A DNA stretch of 64,000 nt from Chlorocebus sabaeus (GCF_047675955.1 NC_132929.1:35952421-36016420), one strand, 5' to 3'; positions 26,060 to 37,866 are shown, counted from the first letter of the stretch. Program-made: numbers and translations. The notes: generated from the sequence alone by a model not told the origin.

Positions 26060-26601
26060 TAAAAAGTATTGCTCTAGAAATAAACTGGTACATTCAGACA
26101 TGAAATATTATTCAGCACTGAAAAGAAATGAGCCACCAAGCCATGAAAAGACACTGAGGAACCTAAATTGCACATTGCTAAGTGAAAGAAGCCAACTGAA
26201 AAGGTAACATAGTGCAGAGTTCCAACTTCATACCATTCTGGAAAGGCAAAATTACGGGGACAGCAAAAAGATCAGGGATTCAGGGCAGGAGGAAATGAAT
26301 AGGTAGAGCAAAGAGGATTATTAAGGCAGTGAAATGATTCTATATGATACCGTAATGGTGTATGCATGCCATATATTTGTCAAAATCCATGTACAACACT
26401 AACAGTGAATGCTAATTATGGACTTCGAGTGATAATGATGTGTCAATGTAGGTCCATCAGCGCTAACAAATGTACCACCCTGATACAGGATGTCGACAGT
26501 AGAGGCTATACGTGTGTGGGAACAGGGGAACATGGGCATTCTTTGTATTTTCCATTCAACTTTGCCATGAACCTAAAACTTTCATAAAAATGAAGACAAT
26601 C
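26060..26601 (+). mobile_element. Old L1M 3' end fragment
   Basis: Order of 'gaaatattattcagcactga', 'ttgctaagtgaaagaagcca' and 'ccatatatttgtcaaaatcc' as in the 3' region of L1M elements. It is interrupted at its end by an AluS at 26602. Confidence 0.65.
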
Positions 26602-26894
26602 AGCCGGGTGCAGTGGTTCACACCTGTAATCCTAGCACTTTGGGAGGCCGAGGCAGGCGGATCACAAGGTCAGGAGATAGAGACCAGCCTGGCCAACATG
26701 GTGAAACCTAGTCTCTACTAAAAATACAAAAATTAGCCGGGCCTGGTGGTGGGTGCCTGTAATCCCAGCTACTCAGGAGGATGAGACAGAAGAATAGCTT
26801 GAAACCAGAAGGCAGAGGCTACAGTGAGCCGAGATCACACCACTGTACTCCAGCTTGGGCAACAAGAGCAAAACTCTGTCTCAAACAAACAAAC
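26602..26894 (+). mobile_element. AluS
   Basis: Full length, with aaaaatgaagac on both sides. Inserted into an old L1 fragment. Confidence 0.93.
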
Positions 26895-27097
26895 AAAAAA
26901 ATGAAGACCATTTTAAAAAGTCTTGCTCTGTGGCAGAACCATCCAATACAGCAGCCACCAGCCTCGTGTGGCTACAAAGGATCTGAAATGTGGTCAGTTC
27001 AAACTGAGATGTGCTGTAAGTGTAAAGGACATACTGAATTTTGAAGACATAGTATGAAAAAAATATATAAAATCTCTCATTTATAATTTCTTTCTTG

Positions 27098-27198
27098 GTA
27101 AAGGCAGGGTCTTGCTATGTTGCCCAGGCTGGTCTCAGACTCCTAGCCTCAAGTGATCCAAGTGCTGAGATTACAGGCATAAACCATTGTGTCCAGCC
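27098..27198 (-). mobile_element. Alu monomer fragment
   Basis: 'gggtcttgctatgttgccca' to 'aaaccattgtgtccagccc'; about 100 bp. Confidence 0.75.
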
Positions 27199-27439
27199 CA
27201 ATAATTTATATATTGATCATATATTACAATTACAACTATGGTATGTTGAGAATATCTTATTTCCATTTAATTTCACCCATTTATTTTGCCTTTTTTAATG
27301 TAGCTACTAGAAAATTTTCAATATAGGAAGCTCTCGTTCTATTTCTATTGAGTAGTACTGGTCCAGAGGATCTCAGAGAGCCGTAATCCAATCTTAATCC
27401 CAAAACCTTTGTAACAGCCACAAGTTTGAGTCTTCTTCA

Positions 27440-27592
27440 CTTTTTTTCTTCTTCTTTTTTTTTTAATGTTTCAGTAGAGACAGGGTCCCACTATGTTGCC
27501 CAGGCTGGTCTTGAATTCCTGGGCTCAAGCAATCCCTCCGCCTTAGCCTGCCAAAGCACTGGGATTACAGGGTGAGCCACCACGCCCAGCCC
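27440..27592 (-). mobile_element. Alu left monomer (FLAM/AluJ-like)
   Basis: T-rich start, 'agagacagggtcccactatg', ending 'ccaccacgcccagccc'. Confidence 0.8.
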
Positions 27593-27812
27593 TTTTTTTT
27601 TTTTTTTTTTTTTTGAGACAGGGTTTCTCTCTGTGTCACCCAGGCTGGAGTGCAGTGGTGCAATCATAGTTCACTGCAGCCTTAATCTCCAGGGCTCAAG
27701 AGATCTTCCTGCCTCAGCCTCCCCAGTAGCTGGGACTACAGGTGTGTGCCACTACACCTGGCTTTTTCTTTTTTTTCAGTAGAGATAATGTCATGTTATG
27801 TTGCCCAGGCTG
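27593..27812 (-). mobile_element. Alu fragment (AluJ-like)
   Basis: Poly(T), 'gagacagggtttctctctgt' through 'gttatgttgcccaggctgac', where the match stops. Confidence 0.8.
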
Positions 27813-29165
27813 ACAGTCTTCTTGACAGAGCAAGAAATCTCCAACTTCAACATGAACCAAGAAACATTCTAGAGGGTCTCATCAGCATCCCTCAACCCAA
27901 GAATTACCAAAGCAGAGTGAAATTCCTAGGACTCACATCAAACCACCCAAGCCCTGGCCTCAACTATCACCGCTGGACTCAGTCAGAAGTGGACCAGGTC
28001 TGCAGCAGGGGAGACACTGTTGTCATATGCTGTGCAGAATTTGTCTCTACCATAAACAGGCAAGAAATAAAAAATGTCAAACGTAAAACAAAAGCAAAAA
28101 CAGAGGACCAGCAAGTCAGAGTTGCAAACAGAGTTGTTTCCACTTAGAGAGTATTAAATTCCACTTTTTATGAAATCAGGTACCTCACATCGGTTCTGAT
28201 GTTTAGAAAATCTCGACTAGAGACAAGGTAACTTTTCATTGTGTTGTTCTTTCAAGTTGTCTTTCAAGCTCTGAGCTTTGTAGACTGCTGCCTACCCGTC
28301 TCCCACATGGGACTCCCCAGTACCGTGCAGATCAAACACAATCTGATAGGTTTCTTTACACCCTCCATTCATGTTAATTCTTCTCCCACAGCCACAACAC
28401 CTTGAGGAGACTGTTAAAAGCCCCACAAATCTTCCTTTCGGTTTCACCTTCACAACTGTGCTGCTCTTCCATCAAATTAGTCCTGCATGCCACCATCAAC
28501 TAAATCTATTTAATCTTGTCAAAATCATTCAACATCATTCGAAATCAGTCCTCCAGCAGAGCCCAGCCTTCAAAGATGAGCATCAGAATCCAGCCTCAGT
28601 TCCCTCTGTTTACTCCCCAGCTAAAGCAGACTAGGGTCAAAGTGTGACTTGCCTGTCCACAGTCACCACCACTTTAGTATCTGCTCCAACAGGGTCACCA
28701 CGACCCCTACTCCACAGAACTCTATCTTGCCTTTCAGTGCCAGGGCACTTTTTGATACCACTTCATTCATCCATCCGGCAGAATGTTTTAAGTGCCCTAC
28801 ACGTGCCAAGTATTCAAATGGCAAATGCATAGGTACAATTCAAAGCAGTAGAGAGCATATGGTTGACCTCATCTTCCCGGTGTAGTCCCACTCCCCCTAC
28901 AGATTTAAGAGTATCTTTACATAATGTAGGTGCTAAATCAACTTGAAAACAATGAGTTGCTATTTTACATAACATTTATGTTATTTATAACCATTCTGCA
29001 GGAAAAAAACACAAAAACATCACAATAACCACAAAGTCACACTTAGCACAAAGCAGTATCTATGAAACGTGACATTATCCCACGCAAGTGCCTTTTGTAT
29101 CCATATAAGTATTTCCTACTTCATGCGAGTTTAATGGCAAACATTTTTACCCTAGAAATAAAATA

Positions 29166-29584
29166 TGGCCTCTTTCCTCCCATGCCGATAGCATTCCAGA
29201 AAACATGGTGAACATTCCTAAAACCTACTGCACTTTCTGTAAGAAGTGTGACAAGCACCAACCCCACTAAATGGCTCAGTACCAGGACTCCCTGTATGCG
29301 CAGGGGAAAGCGGCATTATGACAAGAAGCAGAGTGACTATGGTGGGCAGACTAAGCCAATTTTCTGGAAAATGGCTAAAACTACAAAGGAGGTTGTGCTG
29401 AGGCTTGAGTGTGCTGAGCCCATCTGCAGATCTAAGAAAATGCTGGCTGTGAAGACATGCAAACATTTTCAACTGGGAGGACATCACAAAAGAAAGGGCC
29501 AAGTGATCCAGTTCTAAGCGTTGTCTTTTGTTTTATTATGAGGACAATAAAATCTTGAGGTTATGTCCAAAAAACAAAATAAAA
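29166..29584 (+). pseudogene. RPL36A pseudogene: Processed pseudogene of ribosomal protein L36A (eL42)
   Basis: The parent encodes eL42, a small zinc-ribbon protein of the 60S subunit. The copy begins with 5'UTR-like sequence, an ATG at 29205 (M-V-N-I-P-K-T) and the C-x-x-C residues. It then meets an in-frame TAA near 29266 and a frame change. The downstream part reads YGGQTKPIFWKMAKTTKEVV up to KRKGQVIQF and TAA at 29515-29517. An AATAAA at 29546-29551 is followed by an A-rich tail. The 12-bp duplication agaaataaaata at 29154-29165 and 29585-29596 brackets the copy, showing L1-mediated retroposition. RPL36A and RPL36AL differ too little to choose the parent. It lies antisense to ANXA2 in intron 1. 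Confidence 0.93.
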
Positions 29585-29984
29585 AGAAATAAAATACAGT
29601 GCTTGCTTCACCACTCCATCAAATCCCCTAGCAATGCAAAGTCATTTTGCATATGATCAAATATTGCGAAGTTGGCTTTGCAATGTGCGATCCACTGTTT
29701 GTTAAAACATTAGTCTAATATAGCATATTTGACTAATGAGAATGTGTCAGTGTGCTGCTATCCTTGAAAGCAGGAAAAAGAAGTCTTGGCAGTGCTACTG
29801 TAGGTTACAAACACTGGTAATACTGAAGGAATTAATCAACGAACCCATACCAAGCACATGCTGAGCCTGCAAAATATGAAAGGATACAAAAGACACTTAT
29901 AAAACTGTGAAATGCAGACTTCCTCCCTGCAGGACCTTTGAGCTCTCTTCCCTTTGTGCCTCTGGGACACACTGAAAGTCTAGC

Positions 29985-30075
29985 GCAGGGTCACCCAGTG
30001 AATGAGCAGCTGAGGCAGGGCCAAAACCCAGATCCCCAGACTCCTGGGCCAATGCCCTTTCAACCTCACCCCGCA
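29985..30075 (-). repeat. MIR-like fragment
   Basis: 'ggtcacccagtgaatgagca' and 'aaaacccagatccccagact' resemble a reverse MIR segment. Confidence 0.5.
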
Positions 30076-31127
30076 ACGGCTCTTCATTCCAAGTGATTAA
30101 GACACAGAGAGAAAGATCATAGTCATCAGAGAGGGATTAGTTAAGGGCTTAACAGGGAGGCGCTGACTGCCTAGGCTGAGAACGGTGAATCACAGCTGAG
30201 AAGGGTGACTCACAGCCTTAAAGCAAGGGGGAAAGCCTGGGGAGAGGGGAAGAGGAAGAATGTCCCAGGGTGGCAGGAGAACAAGAGAACACGCTGGAAA
30301 ATGAGCCATGTCCAGTGGGGTGCCCTGTGGGGAACCTAAAATATAAATCTCTGAATGGTGCAAAGTTAAGCTTGCCTATGGAAATACTGATGAGCCAAAG
30401 TGATTGGGACTCAGTACTCACATTTATCTATTCATCAAAACATTTGCTCTGGAGGCAGAATTTTCTTACTGAAAACAACTACTCTGACTTTAGTGTACCT
30501 ATTGTTATGAATGAAAATTAAAAATGAAGTCTACACGCTGTATGAGACAATTCCACCTCTACTCACTCTCATCACCGTGTAAAATTCATAAATCCATTAA
30601 AAGCAGAACCACTACTCCTTTTCTGGCAGACTTCTCTAAAGAACATGAAAATGGCAGTCTGCACCACTCTTTCCAACACTTCAACTCACCCAGCTGGCCG
30701 ACTGGTTTCAACTCGCAAACAAGAAAAAAAAAAAAATCAGCAAATTCAATCTGTTGATGAGTACATCTACACATCAGGGCCTTCCATTCCCAGGGAGGGC
30801 TGGGTCACTAGACAACATCATTACAATGGCCCTTTATCAGAGAAAGTTTTTCTGTTTAAGGAAATAAACTAGAGGTACAGGGAGACTTACTGATAAGAGC
30901 CATACCCACCTCAAACTGGTTTAAAATCATTCACTACTTGGTTAGGAAAACAGGTCACTTGTCCCCACCCTAACGAAAAGAACAGTTTCTTCTGCCTTGA
31001 AAAGGTTGATAAATGAGACTGTGAATGCCCAGCTAGAAAAGCCCCCAGTGCAAGGCTGATCATTAATGAAATCCGTGCAGTTATTGAGAAACAAGTCATT
31101 TACACTCAACATAAGAACTATATTATT

Positions 31128-31197
31128 CAGGTTGGTGCAAAAGTAACTGCCATTATTTTTAATGGCAAAAACCACAATTACTTTTGTACCAACCTAA
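31128..31197. mobile_element. MADE1 (mariner-derived miniature element)
   Basis: Terminal inverted repeats caggttggtgcaaaagtaa and ttacttttgtaccaacctaa surround an inner palindrome around ccattatttttaatgg. This is the Hsmar1-derived MADE1 family that gave rise to the mir-548 hairpins. The left arm lacks about 8-9 bases present in the right arm (aaaaacca), so the hairpin is asymmetric. Confidence 0.9.
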
Positions 31198-33225
31198 TAA
31201 TTAAAGGGTTTGTTCTTTAAAAAAAAAAAAAAAACTCTATAGATTTTATTGTATTTTATTGCTTCACTACAAAAGTGCGGTTACAAAAAAGAAAGGACAA
31301 GTGAAGCAGTTTTCACTCCCAAAAAGAAGGGTAAAAGTTTACAGGAAGTTTAAAACAAACAAAAGAAAACTTAAAAGTCAGCACTTCAAATAGTAAAAAC
31401 ACATTCTACTGAATTGAAATAAGAACCAGCTCCAGAAAGCCCAAATGTTAATCTGAACAACAAAAAAAAAAAACATACTGCAACAGGGCTGGTCTGCACA
31501 GGCAAACCTCAGTCTAATCCAGAAGTTTCATGGACACACCCACTTCACAGTTTAAATGTGGAGTGTTGATGCGTTACCACAAAACAGATGGCTAGCAACC
31601 ATGATGAATCAATCAGGGACTGGATGATTCAAATGAAGATTTTAAAGCAAAAATGAGTAGGGGTGGGAGTATGGAGAGTTGATTTTCTCCATCAAAGCTC
31701 TTACTGTACACAGTCCTGGACACACAGTCAACAGGCCACAATGGAATTTAAAACAGAACAAAAAAAAAAAAAGCATGGATGGGAAAAGGGGTTTCCACTG
31801 TACTCCATCCTCCACCCACCTATTGCATCTTTATTTAACAGAACCTTTTTGAAAGCAGATACTCTTCCCCTTGGTTTTCTGGTCTTGATTAATGACTGAG
31901 TCACAGGGCCAACTCATTCCCCAGAATTCCTGGAATTCGGCCCAGTGGCCTTGATCAAACCGAGCAGGAGGGACACACAGCACTTGCTCTAGCTTGTCTC
32001 TTCTGTGGCCTGATCTGAATCAATATTTGTTTGCTCCCTACTGACTTGTTGCAGCCTCATGCTCTCACAGCCTTTCTCTGCTGGTCTCCTGATCTGGGGT
32101 TGGAGTGGGTGGAAAGAGACTGGCAGGAAGAATGATGTCACTTGGCATGAAGCACTTTCAGGGTTGGGAAATCCAGGCCTTTGAGTCTACAACTCAATTT
32201 CAGTGTTTTATGGCCCACATATTGTATTTTCAGCAGGGCCTGGCCGCCTACAGAAAAAAAGTCCAATGTCAGCATTCAAGATCTTCCACACTGTGGACTT
32301 ACCTACCTTTCCTTAAATACCTTCTGCACACACACACACACACACGCATACACGCATCCTGCACAGAAGAGTTAACTGGACTGTTAACTCTTCTCTAAAC
32401 ATGCTCAGCACTTTCTAAGTTCCCTCCACCAGGAACCTCAATCTTAATTAGCTGACATCTAAATGAGTCTTTAGGATACAGAAAATCATAAATGCCATCT
32501 TTCTCACACACCCCTCCTTGCCCCGTGGTTCTGCAGCTTTTTGTGTGTCTGTGCAACATTAGAGTTGCGTGTGTAAAGTCTGTCTTCCATATTATCTGCT
32601 CACAGCATTTCCAACCTACTCCTTCCTGTTTCCTCATAGATCTGAGCACAGTGCCTGGCACACGACAGGCATTCAATTTCATCTTGAGATGGTTTACACA
32701 CACTGGATCTTTCTATATTAGAAAGTCTTTTTTTCTTCTTTTCCAACACACGCTCCTTCCTCAGTTTTCTCTCTCCCTCAGGCTGGACATTTCAAATGCA
32801 GTTCCAGTTCCATGCATTCAGAGCTGGAGGCTTAAATCATCAACTTCTGCAAATCTTAGCAAAGCCTTCGGGGCAGCCTCTTATCTATAGCCATGCCCCC
32901 CCACCTCTGTGCAGTCAGGGCTACTTGGGTCCTAGCTCTGTCCATAGGACAACATGGGAATGTAACCTACAACTCCTGGCAAGAAGGGATCAAAGTGGCA
33001 GGATGTACGAGCGGCTTTAGGACTCTGATTTCCTCTGAGCTGTTAGTGTGTAGCCTGGGTGTGGCAGGGAAACAAAGCGCATGGACAAAGGGCTTTCATA
33101 TCCCAGTCACTCCCTAGAATCAGAAATGTCTACACCACACCGGGGGTAAAACTCAGGCCACCTGGGTGCTACCGACTTGTGCTCTAACAAGGTTAAGCTC
33201 AGCTGGATTAAAAGCTTCAGGGTGT

Positions 33226-33537
33226 GCCGGGCACAGTGGCTCATGCCGGTAATCCCAGCAGTTTGGGAAGCCAAGGCGGGCGGATCACTTGAGCTCAACA
33301 GTTCCAGACCAGCCTGGCCAACATCATGAAACCCTGTCTCTACTAAAAATACAAAAATTAGCCTGGCAGGGTGGTAGGTGCCTTTAATCCCAGCTACTCG
33401 GGAGGGTGAGGTTGGAGAATCACTTGAACCTGGGAGGCGGAGACTACAGTGAGGAGAGATCGCGCCACTGCACTCCAGGCTGGGTAACAGAGCAAGGCTC
33501 TATCTCAAAAAAAAAAAAAAAAGAAAAGAAAAAAAAA
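33226..33537 (+). mobile_element. AluS
   Basis: Full length, flanked by aaagcttcagggtgt (33211-33225) and its copy after the tail. Confidence 0.93.
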
Positions 33538-34074
33538 AGGCTTCAGGGTGTATCCTCGAAGGGAGATTTGGAAGTAATCTGATGGAACCACCCAGAAGGA
33601 CAAATATGGACATCTCCTGACCCCTACTGCTGACCTGTCCCTCCAGAAAGTAGATGAGGACTGCCTCTGGCAACAGCAGAAGAAAAAACATACTGAATGG
33701 GTGGAAAGAATTTTTTTAAGGGACTGGAATTTCCTTTGGTGTGGCCTACAACTAGAATAGGGTGTGGCACCAGGGAAAGTGAAGAGGATTCTCATGTGAG
33801 AAAAAGAGGAACATTCCATTTCTATTTAATTCTCACAACTGAATCTGGAAGGCAGCTTAAGACACCATAACTTTAAGCAAAGCTTCCCCGAGGTAGGCAA
33901 AATATGAAGTTTAGGTCTGGATTAAAAGGGAAATGAACCCCTGCCAAGTTCAGAAACTAGCATTAATTTGGGAAAATATAAAGTTTAAAATCCAAAAATT
34001 CACTTTTTGGAATTGTTGTGTCTCTTCTTTCTCCGCCAGATTTAAGGTCTAAAGAGCAGGGATTTTGGGGGCTG

Positions 34075-34170
34075 TCAGCGGGGAGTCTGTTTCGTTCACT
34101 GCTGTATCCCTAGTGCCCATAACTATGAGTGGAACACAGGAGGTGATTAACATTTTGTGGAATAAATGGT
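34075..34170 (+). repeat. L2 3' end fragment
   Basis: 'ttcactgctgtatccctagtg', 'aacacaggaggtgattaaca' and 'gaataaatggttg' match the L2 3' end pattern. Confidence 0.55.
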
Positions 34171-34897
34171 TGTTTAAAGCAGCCCACTAGGGCCTGAGAC
34201 TCCTTTTGTGACAATCCCACTCTCCCTTAATGAAAAATGTCTCCGCAGGCTCCAGGCTCTGCACAAGCACAGAGAGAACAAAGGCTCCAAACAATGCATT
34301 AGTGCCAGATTCTAGGCCCAATGGTGAGAGCCTACGGCCCTCAAAATCAATAGCAATTATAGAAGCACATCTACTTTGCCAGGAAAACTGCTTAAATCAG
34401 AAATTAGCCAGGAAACTAACGGCCATGACTGCAAGCCTAATGTCAATCGATACCACAGTTTAATAGCTCAAAGACACAAGATGTTAAATACTGAGACTCC
34501 AGTGCAAGACTGAGCTCCTAATCAAAGTCAGTGAGTCAGCAATATTTCCTGGGCATTTACCACAGGCAGGCTACTTGGCACTGCAGGAAATGACAAAATC
34601 TAGACGGTCTCCAAATCACAAACCTCTGATTGTAAAAATGCACATAGACACTTCCACTGCAGATGCAATGGACACTTGGAGAAACCCTTGACCTTTAGAT
34701 AATCAACAGACTTGGAAGAAGGGAAGAAATTACTAAGCAGGACTGTGTTAACACTCTTGGCCCTTGCCCATCAAGGGCACCTCTGCTGCCCCAGTCTTAC
34801 CAAAAATCTTCCTTCATACTGCCTGAATATTACCACTTTGAGTTCTATAATTATAGATCTGTTTAGGTGAACAAGGTATTTTTAAAAATTATTTTAT

Positions 34898-35265
34898 GTA
34901 TTTATTTTTTGAGACTGGGTCTTGCTATGTTGTTCACATTGGCCTTGGACTCAAGAGATCCTCTAGCTTGAGCAGCTGGGACTACAGGCCCATGACCACG
35001 CCCCGCATCGCTGGAGTGCAGTGGTGCAGTCTCGGCTCACTGCAAGCTCCATCTCCTAGGTTCATGCCATTCGCCTGCCTCAGCCTCCCCAACAGCTGGG
35101 ACTAGAGGCGCACGCCGCCACGCCCAGCTAATTTTTTGTGTTTTTAATAGAGACGGGGTTTCATCGTGTTAGCCAGGATGGTCTCGATCTCCTGACCTTG
35201 TAATCCGCCCGCTTCGGTCTCCCAAAGTGCTGGAATTAAGGAGTGAGCCACTGCGCCCTGGCCTG
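34898..35265 (-). mobile_element. Composite of old Alu piece and AluY
   Basis: The first ~110 bp resemble an old reverse Alu ('gggtcttgctatgttgttca'). From about 35010 an AluY-like sequence runs to 'gagccactgcgccctggcc'. Possibly an Alu-Alu recombination product or nested insertion; no clear duplication seen. Confidence 0.75.
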
Positions 35266-36894
35266 TTGTTTTTTAAATAACAGGACTCCTCTGGGTTGCG
35301 GAGGTTGTTAGGACCACCAACCATTTCTAACTTAATGAATATTGACTCAATCTGCCAGCCTCTAGCTGGATGCAGGTCTGCTGAAATGGGAAGGAGGAAG
35401 GAATGCAGCGTAACTGGACCGGCCTGGATGGCTGTTGTAATACCTCACAGAAGAGCGTCTCTAAGGAGGTGGAAGGTGGAAAAAAGGAAGGTGGAACAGG
35501 GGCAAAGACATAATTTTCCAATTAAAATAATTTACTCAGTGTCAACCTTAAAGCTAAAAAAAGTTTCAGAAAAATATTTCAGTGATTTAGTCTTCCTACA
35601 CACACACATATTGCCCCTCACTACCCTCCACCTCCCCACCACCAACCCCATAGTTAGGCAGTGCATGTTAAATAGGTTTTTCAGGGCTAGCCTGAGAATG
35701 TCAGCACCTTCTGCAACACTGGTTCAGTGGGAAAGTGCATTCTGCATTCCAAGTCACCAAGTTCCAGACAGGGACAGTAGCACACGCATGTGAACAGAAT
35801 CCATCAGTACAGTCTGGGGCCCAGGCCCTTGCACAGCAACAGCTTAAGGCTCTTGGTAATGGCCCAGTGTGCACCCATGAGGCCACTCCTCTTTCACACA
35901 CACAGACACCCACAGCTTTAAAATGGCAATCTGACTACAAAAATGACACTTTGCATTTGCACAGCACTTTGCGTTTTTTGTGTACTTTACACATTTATTA
36001 TCGAATGACGGTGTTTTTTGGAATCTCCAATAACCCTTTTTGGGTGGTGGTAAGAACAGGTATCCTTAAGCCACTTTCCCAGATAAGGAAACTGGTGTTC
36101 CCCTCCTTCGTCTCAACAGGCAGCTGATGGAACCCAAGCCCTCCACACCAGCCCTGGGGCCAGCTGCACTGAGCGGCCAGGAGGGAGCGGCCCCGGGGCG
36201 CCACGCCCTTCTCTGTACCCTCAGTTCCTGACTCACTGTCACATCATGGCGAGTAACAGGACAACCCTCCCCACAGAATCATGGGGGACACTACCTTCCT
36301 GATGCCAATGTGTTCAAACAAGCGGGCAACTCTCCAAGTAGAGTGAAATCCGAAGTTGCTATGCTACAAGATAACCCAGACCAAGGGGAATAACTGACGT
36401 TTTTATGTTTTCTTTTATTGGGGGGGAAGCTGGGGGTGCCTACTCACATTCTCCCCTCTCATCTTCCCTCCTGCTGGTCGGTTCAACTCCACAAGCGCGC
36501 GTTTGTTTCGAGTACAGTAACTTAGAGCAGATGGGGGCACTTCCTAGGGGGCGGTGGAAAGCCCACTGCTACTGCTGCGCCGGGGACCCACAGCTTCCTG
36601 GGCGGCCACGCCCTGCCTCGGCGGCGCCTGGCGCGTCTGGAATGCGGGGCCTCCCTCCGCCCCCCTCCCCGCGCCGCCTCGCCCCGCTCCTGCAAGGACT
36701 TCTTGGGGAAGCCCGACCCCCCACCCTACCCTGGACCCTCCCGACCCGAGCCCCGGCGGCCCCTCATGCCTGCCCTAAACACCTTGTCCCTGAGCCCCTT
36801 CCCCAAAAGACTCTCCAGTGTGAGCCGTCCCTTCAGTCCCCTGCCCCCGACGGCCTCCGGGGCCAGTCGCCGGAGTCTCCCTGCCAGGCGGTAC

Positions 36895-36966
36895 CCTTCT
36901 TCCCAGCGTCTCCGCACCCCGCTAGCTAGCGGCCTGTAGCGGGCGGGTAGGGCGCGCCCCGCTTAC
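36895..36966 (-). other. ANXA2: Alternative long exon-1 donor segment (long isoform extension, start codon absent)
   Basis: In human, an alternative first-exon form adds 18 residues (MGRQLAGCGDAGKKASFK) before Met1. The matching bases are here, ending GGGAAGAAGG at a gtaccg donor (exon end 36895). Spliced to exon 2 they would read L-A-G-C-G-D-A-G-K-K-A-S-F-K-M in frame. However, the triplet at the initiator position (36937-36935) is ACA and the Gln position (36928-36926) is TAG. The extension therefore cannot be translated from that start. The human nucleotide comparison is inferred from the remembered protein. Confidence 0.75.
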
Positions 36967-37011
36967 CTGGGCCGTGCGCCGAGAGCTGAGAGCGTCCCCA
37001 GATGCCTAGCA
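36967..37011 (-). other. ANXA2: ANXA2 exon 1 (non-coding 5'UTR)
   Basis: Minus-strand sequence GGGGACGCTCTCAGCTCTCG and the following CGCACGGCCCAG ends at a gtaagc donor (36966-36961). It splices to CTTCCTTC of exon 2, as I remember for the human ANXA2 mRNA. The 5' end is an estimate: about 30 bp downstream of the TATA box at 37034-37041. No ATG lies in this exon. Confidence 0.9.
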
Positions 37012-37033
37012 GTGCCGGCTGGCCTGGGTGGGG

Positions 37034-37041
37034 CTTTTATA
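37034..37041 (-). promoter_or_regulatory. ANXA2: TATA box of ANXA2
   Basis: TATAAAAG on the minus strand, preceded by GGCGAG and followed by GC-rich sequence. It lies about 67 bp from the exon 1 donor. A TATA box inside a CpG island suggests a focused start site near 37011. Confidence 0.85.
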
Positions 37042-37076
37042 CTCGCCATATCCTCCCTCGGCGAGGCGAGGCCCGC

Positions 37077-37200
37077 CCCGCCCCGCCCCGCCTCCCCCTT
37101 ATACGGCCCGCTCCCACCCGGAGTCAGGGGTGACTCACCCCGGTCCGCCGGCCTGCAGGGACCGCGCCCTGGAACGCTCCCGAGCCGCGCCACGTGGGAG
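37077..37200 (-). promoter_or_regulatory. ANXA2: Proximal ANXA2 promoter: GC boxes, AP-1 site, E-box
   Basis: Upstream of the TATA box lie tandem ccccgcc GC boxes (about 37077-37092, Sp1-type) and a CArG-like CCTTATACGG with one mismatch (about 37098-37107). There is also an exact AP-1 consensus TGACTCA at 37131-37137 and an E-box CACGTG at 37191-37196, whose core also fits a hypoxia-response ACGTG. These are motif matches only. They would fit growth-factor and stress induction of ANXA2. Confidence 0.55.
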
Positions 37201-37866
37201 CGGCCCCCGCGCCCCTGGCCCTGCCCTCCCAGAAAGCCCGGCCGAGGCTGCCCCGAGGCCCACAGGGGCCCCGTTTCTTCCTCCTTTCCTCATTTTACTT
37301 CTTAAGTGCCACGTCGAGCTCTCAGCCTCGGCTTGGGTTAATAAATTAACAAGACTTCAGTAGTAGACTCTGAACTTGCCTAAGTGACTTTTTTTTTCTG
37401 GCGTTAATGCAGTGGAGGAAAGAATTGTTCCAAGAAACATAAATCTGGACTCCCCTGAGCTGGGACTGTTGGCATCCAGCGCCCCATTACCGTCTTCAAA
37501 CATGTCAGCTTAACCTCTGGCCGCCAGTTCCCGGGGGGCGCGCGGGGAGGGAGGGAGATTCGCCCTGTGCTGCAAAGCCTGGCCCGCCCCGGCCTCCCAG
37601 CGCCGGGAAGCCCCAAGCCCGGGCTGGGAGGCCAAAGTCAGGAACCAGGATCCCACCTCAGTCCCGCCCAGGGAGCCGCCCCTGTCTCTAGCACAGCTGT
37701 GCTCTGCTTCTCTCCGCGCCTGGGGCATCTCTGCGCGGCCTCGTGGCAGGCGGTCCTGAGCCGGGTGGGGCCCATAGCTTTGAACCCGGAGTTTCAACAA
37801 AGAACTTTCGTCTTTCTTTCGTGACTGCTGGGGTGGGTGGGTGGATGGGTGTGGGGGGGTGGTGTG

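Larger units (their letters stand above)
24747..36966 (-). other. ANXA2: ANXA2 intron 1
   Basis: A 12.2-kb intron with an old L1 3' fragment (26.06-26.60 kb), a cluster of Alu pieces (26.6-27.8 kb), an RPL36A-type processed pseudogene (29.2 kb), a MADE1 hairpin (31.1 kb), and Alus at 33.2 and 35.0 kb. Nothing is recognised in 24750-26050, 27830-29150, 29600-29930, 30080-31120, 31210-33210, 33540-34070 or 35270-36400. Confidence 0.85.
36540..37770. promoter_or_regulatory. CpG island at the ANXA2 5' end
   Basis: Sequence is strongly GC-rich with frequent CpG (densest at 36560-37260, and again at 37510-37750), against AT-rich surroundings. It covers exon 1, the start of intron 1 and about 700 bp upstream. 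Long open frames on both strands here result from low stop density in GC-rich DNA. Confidence 0.85.

Noticed and set aside
27746..28147. 133-codon open frame starting in an Alu piece
   Set aside because: Begins in Alu sequence and continues into unrecognised intron DNA; no sign of selection visible.
35296..35793. 165-codon plus-strand open frame in intron 1
   Set aside because: No homology recognised and no gene signals; probably chance.
36405..36929. 174-codon plus-strand open frame in the CpG island
   Set aside because: Proline/arginine-rich translation typical of GC-rich DNA; overlaps the start of ANXA2 intron 1 on the opposite strand.
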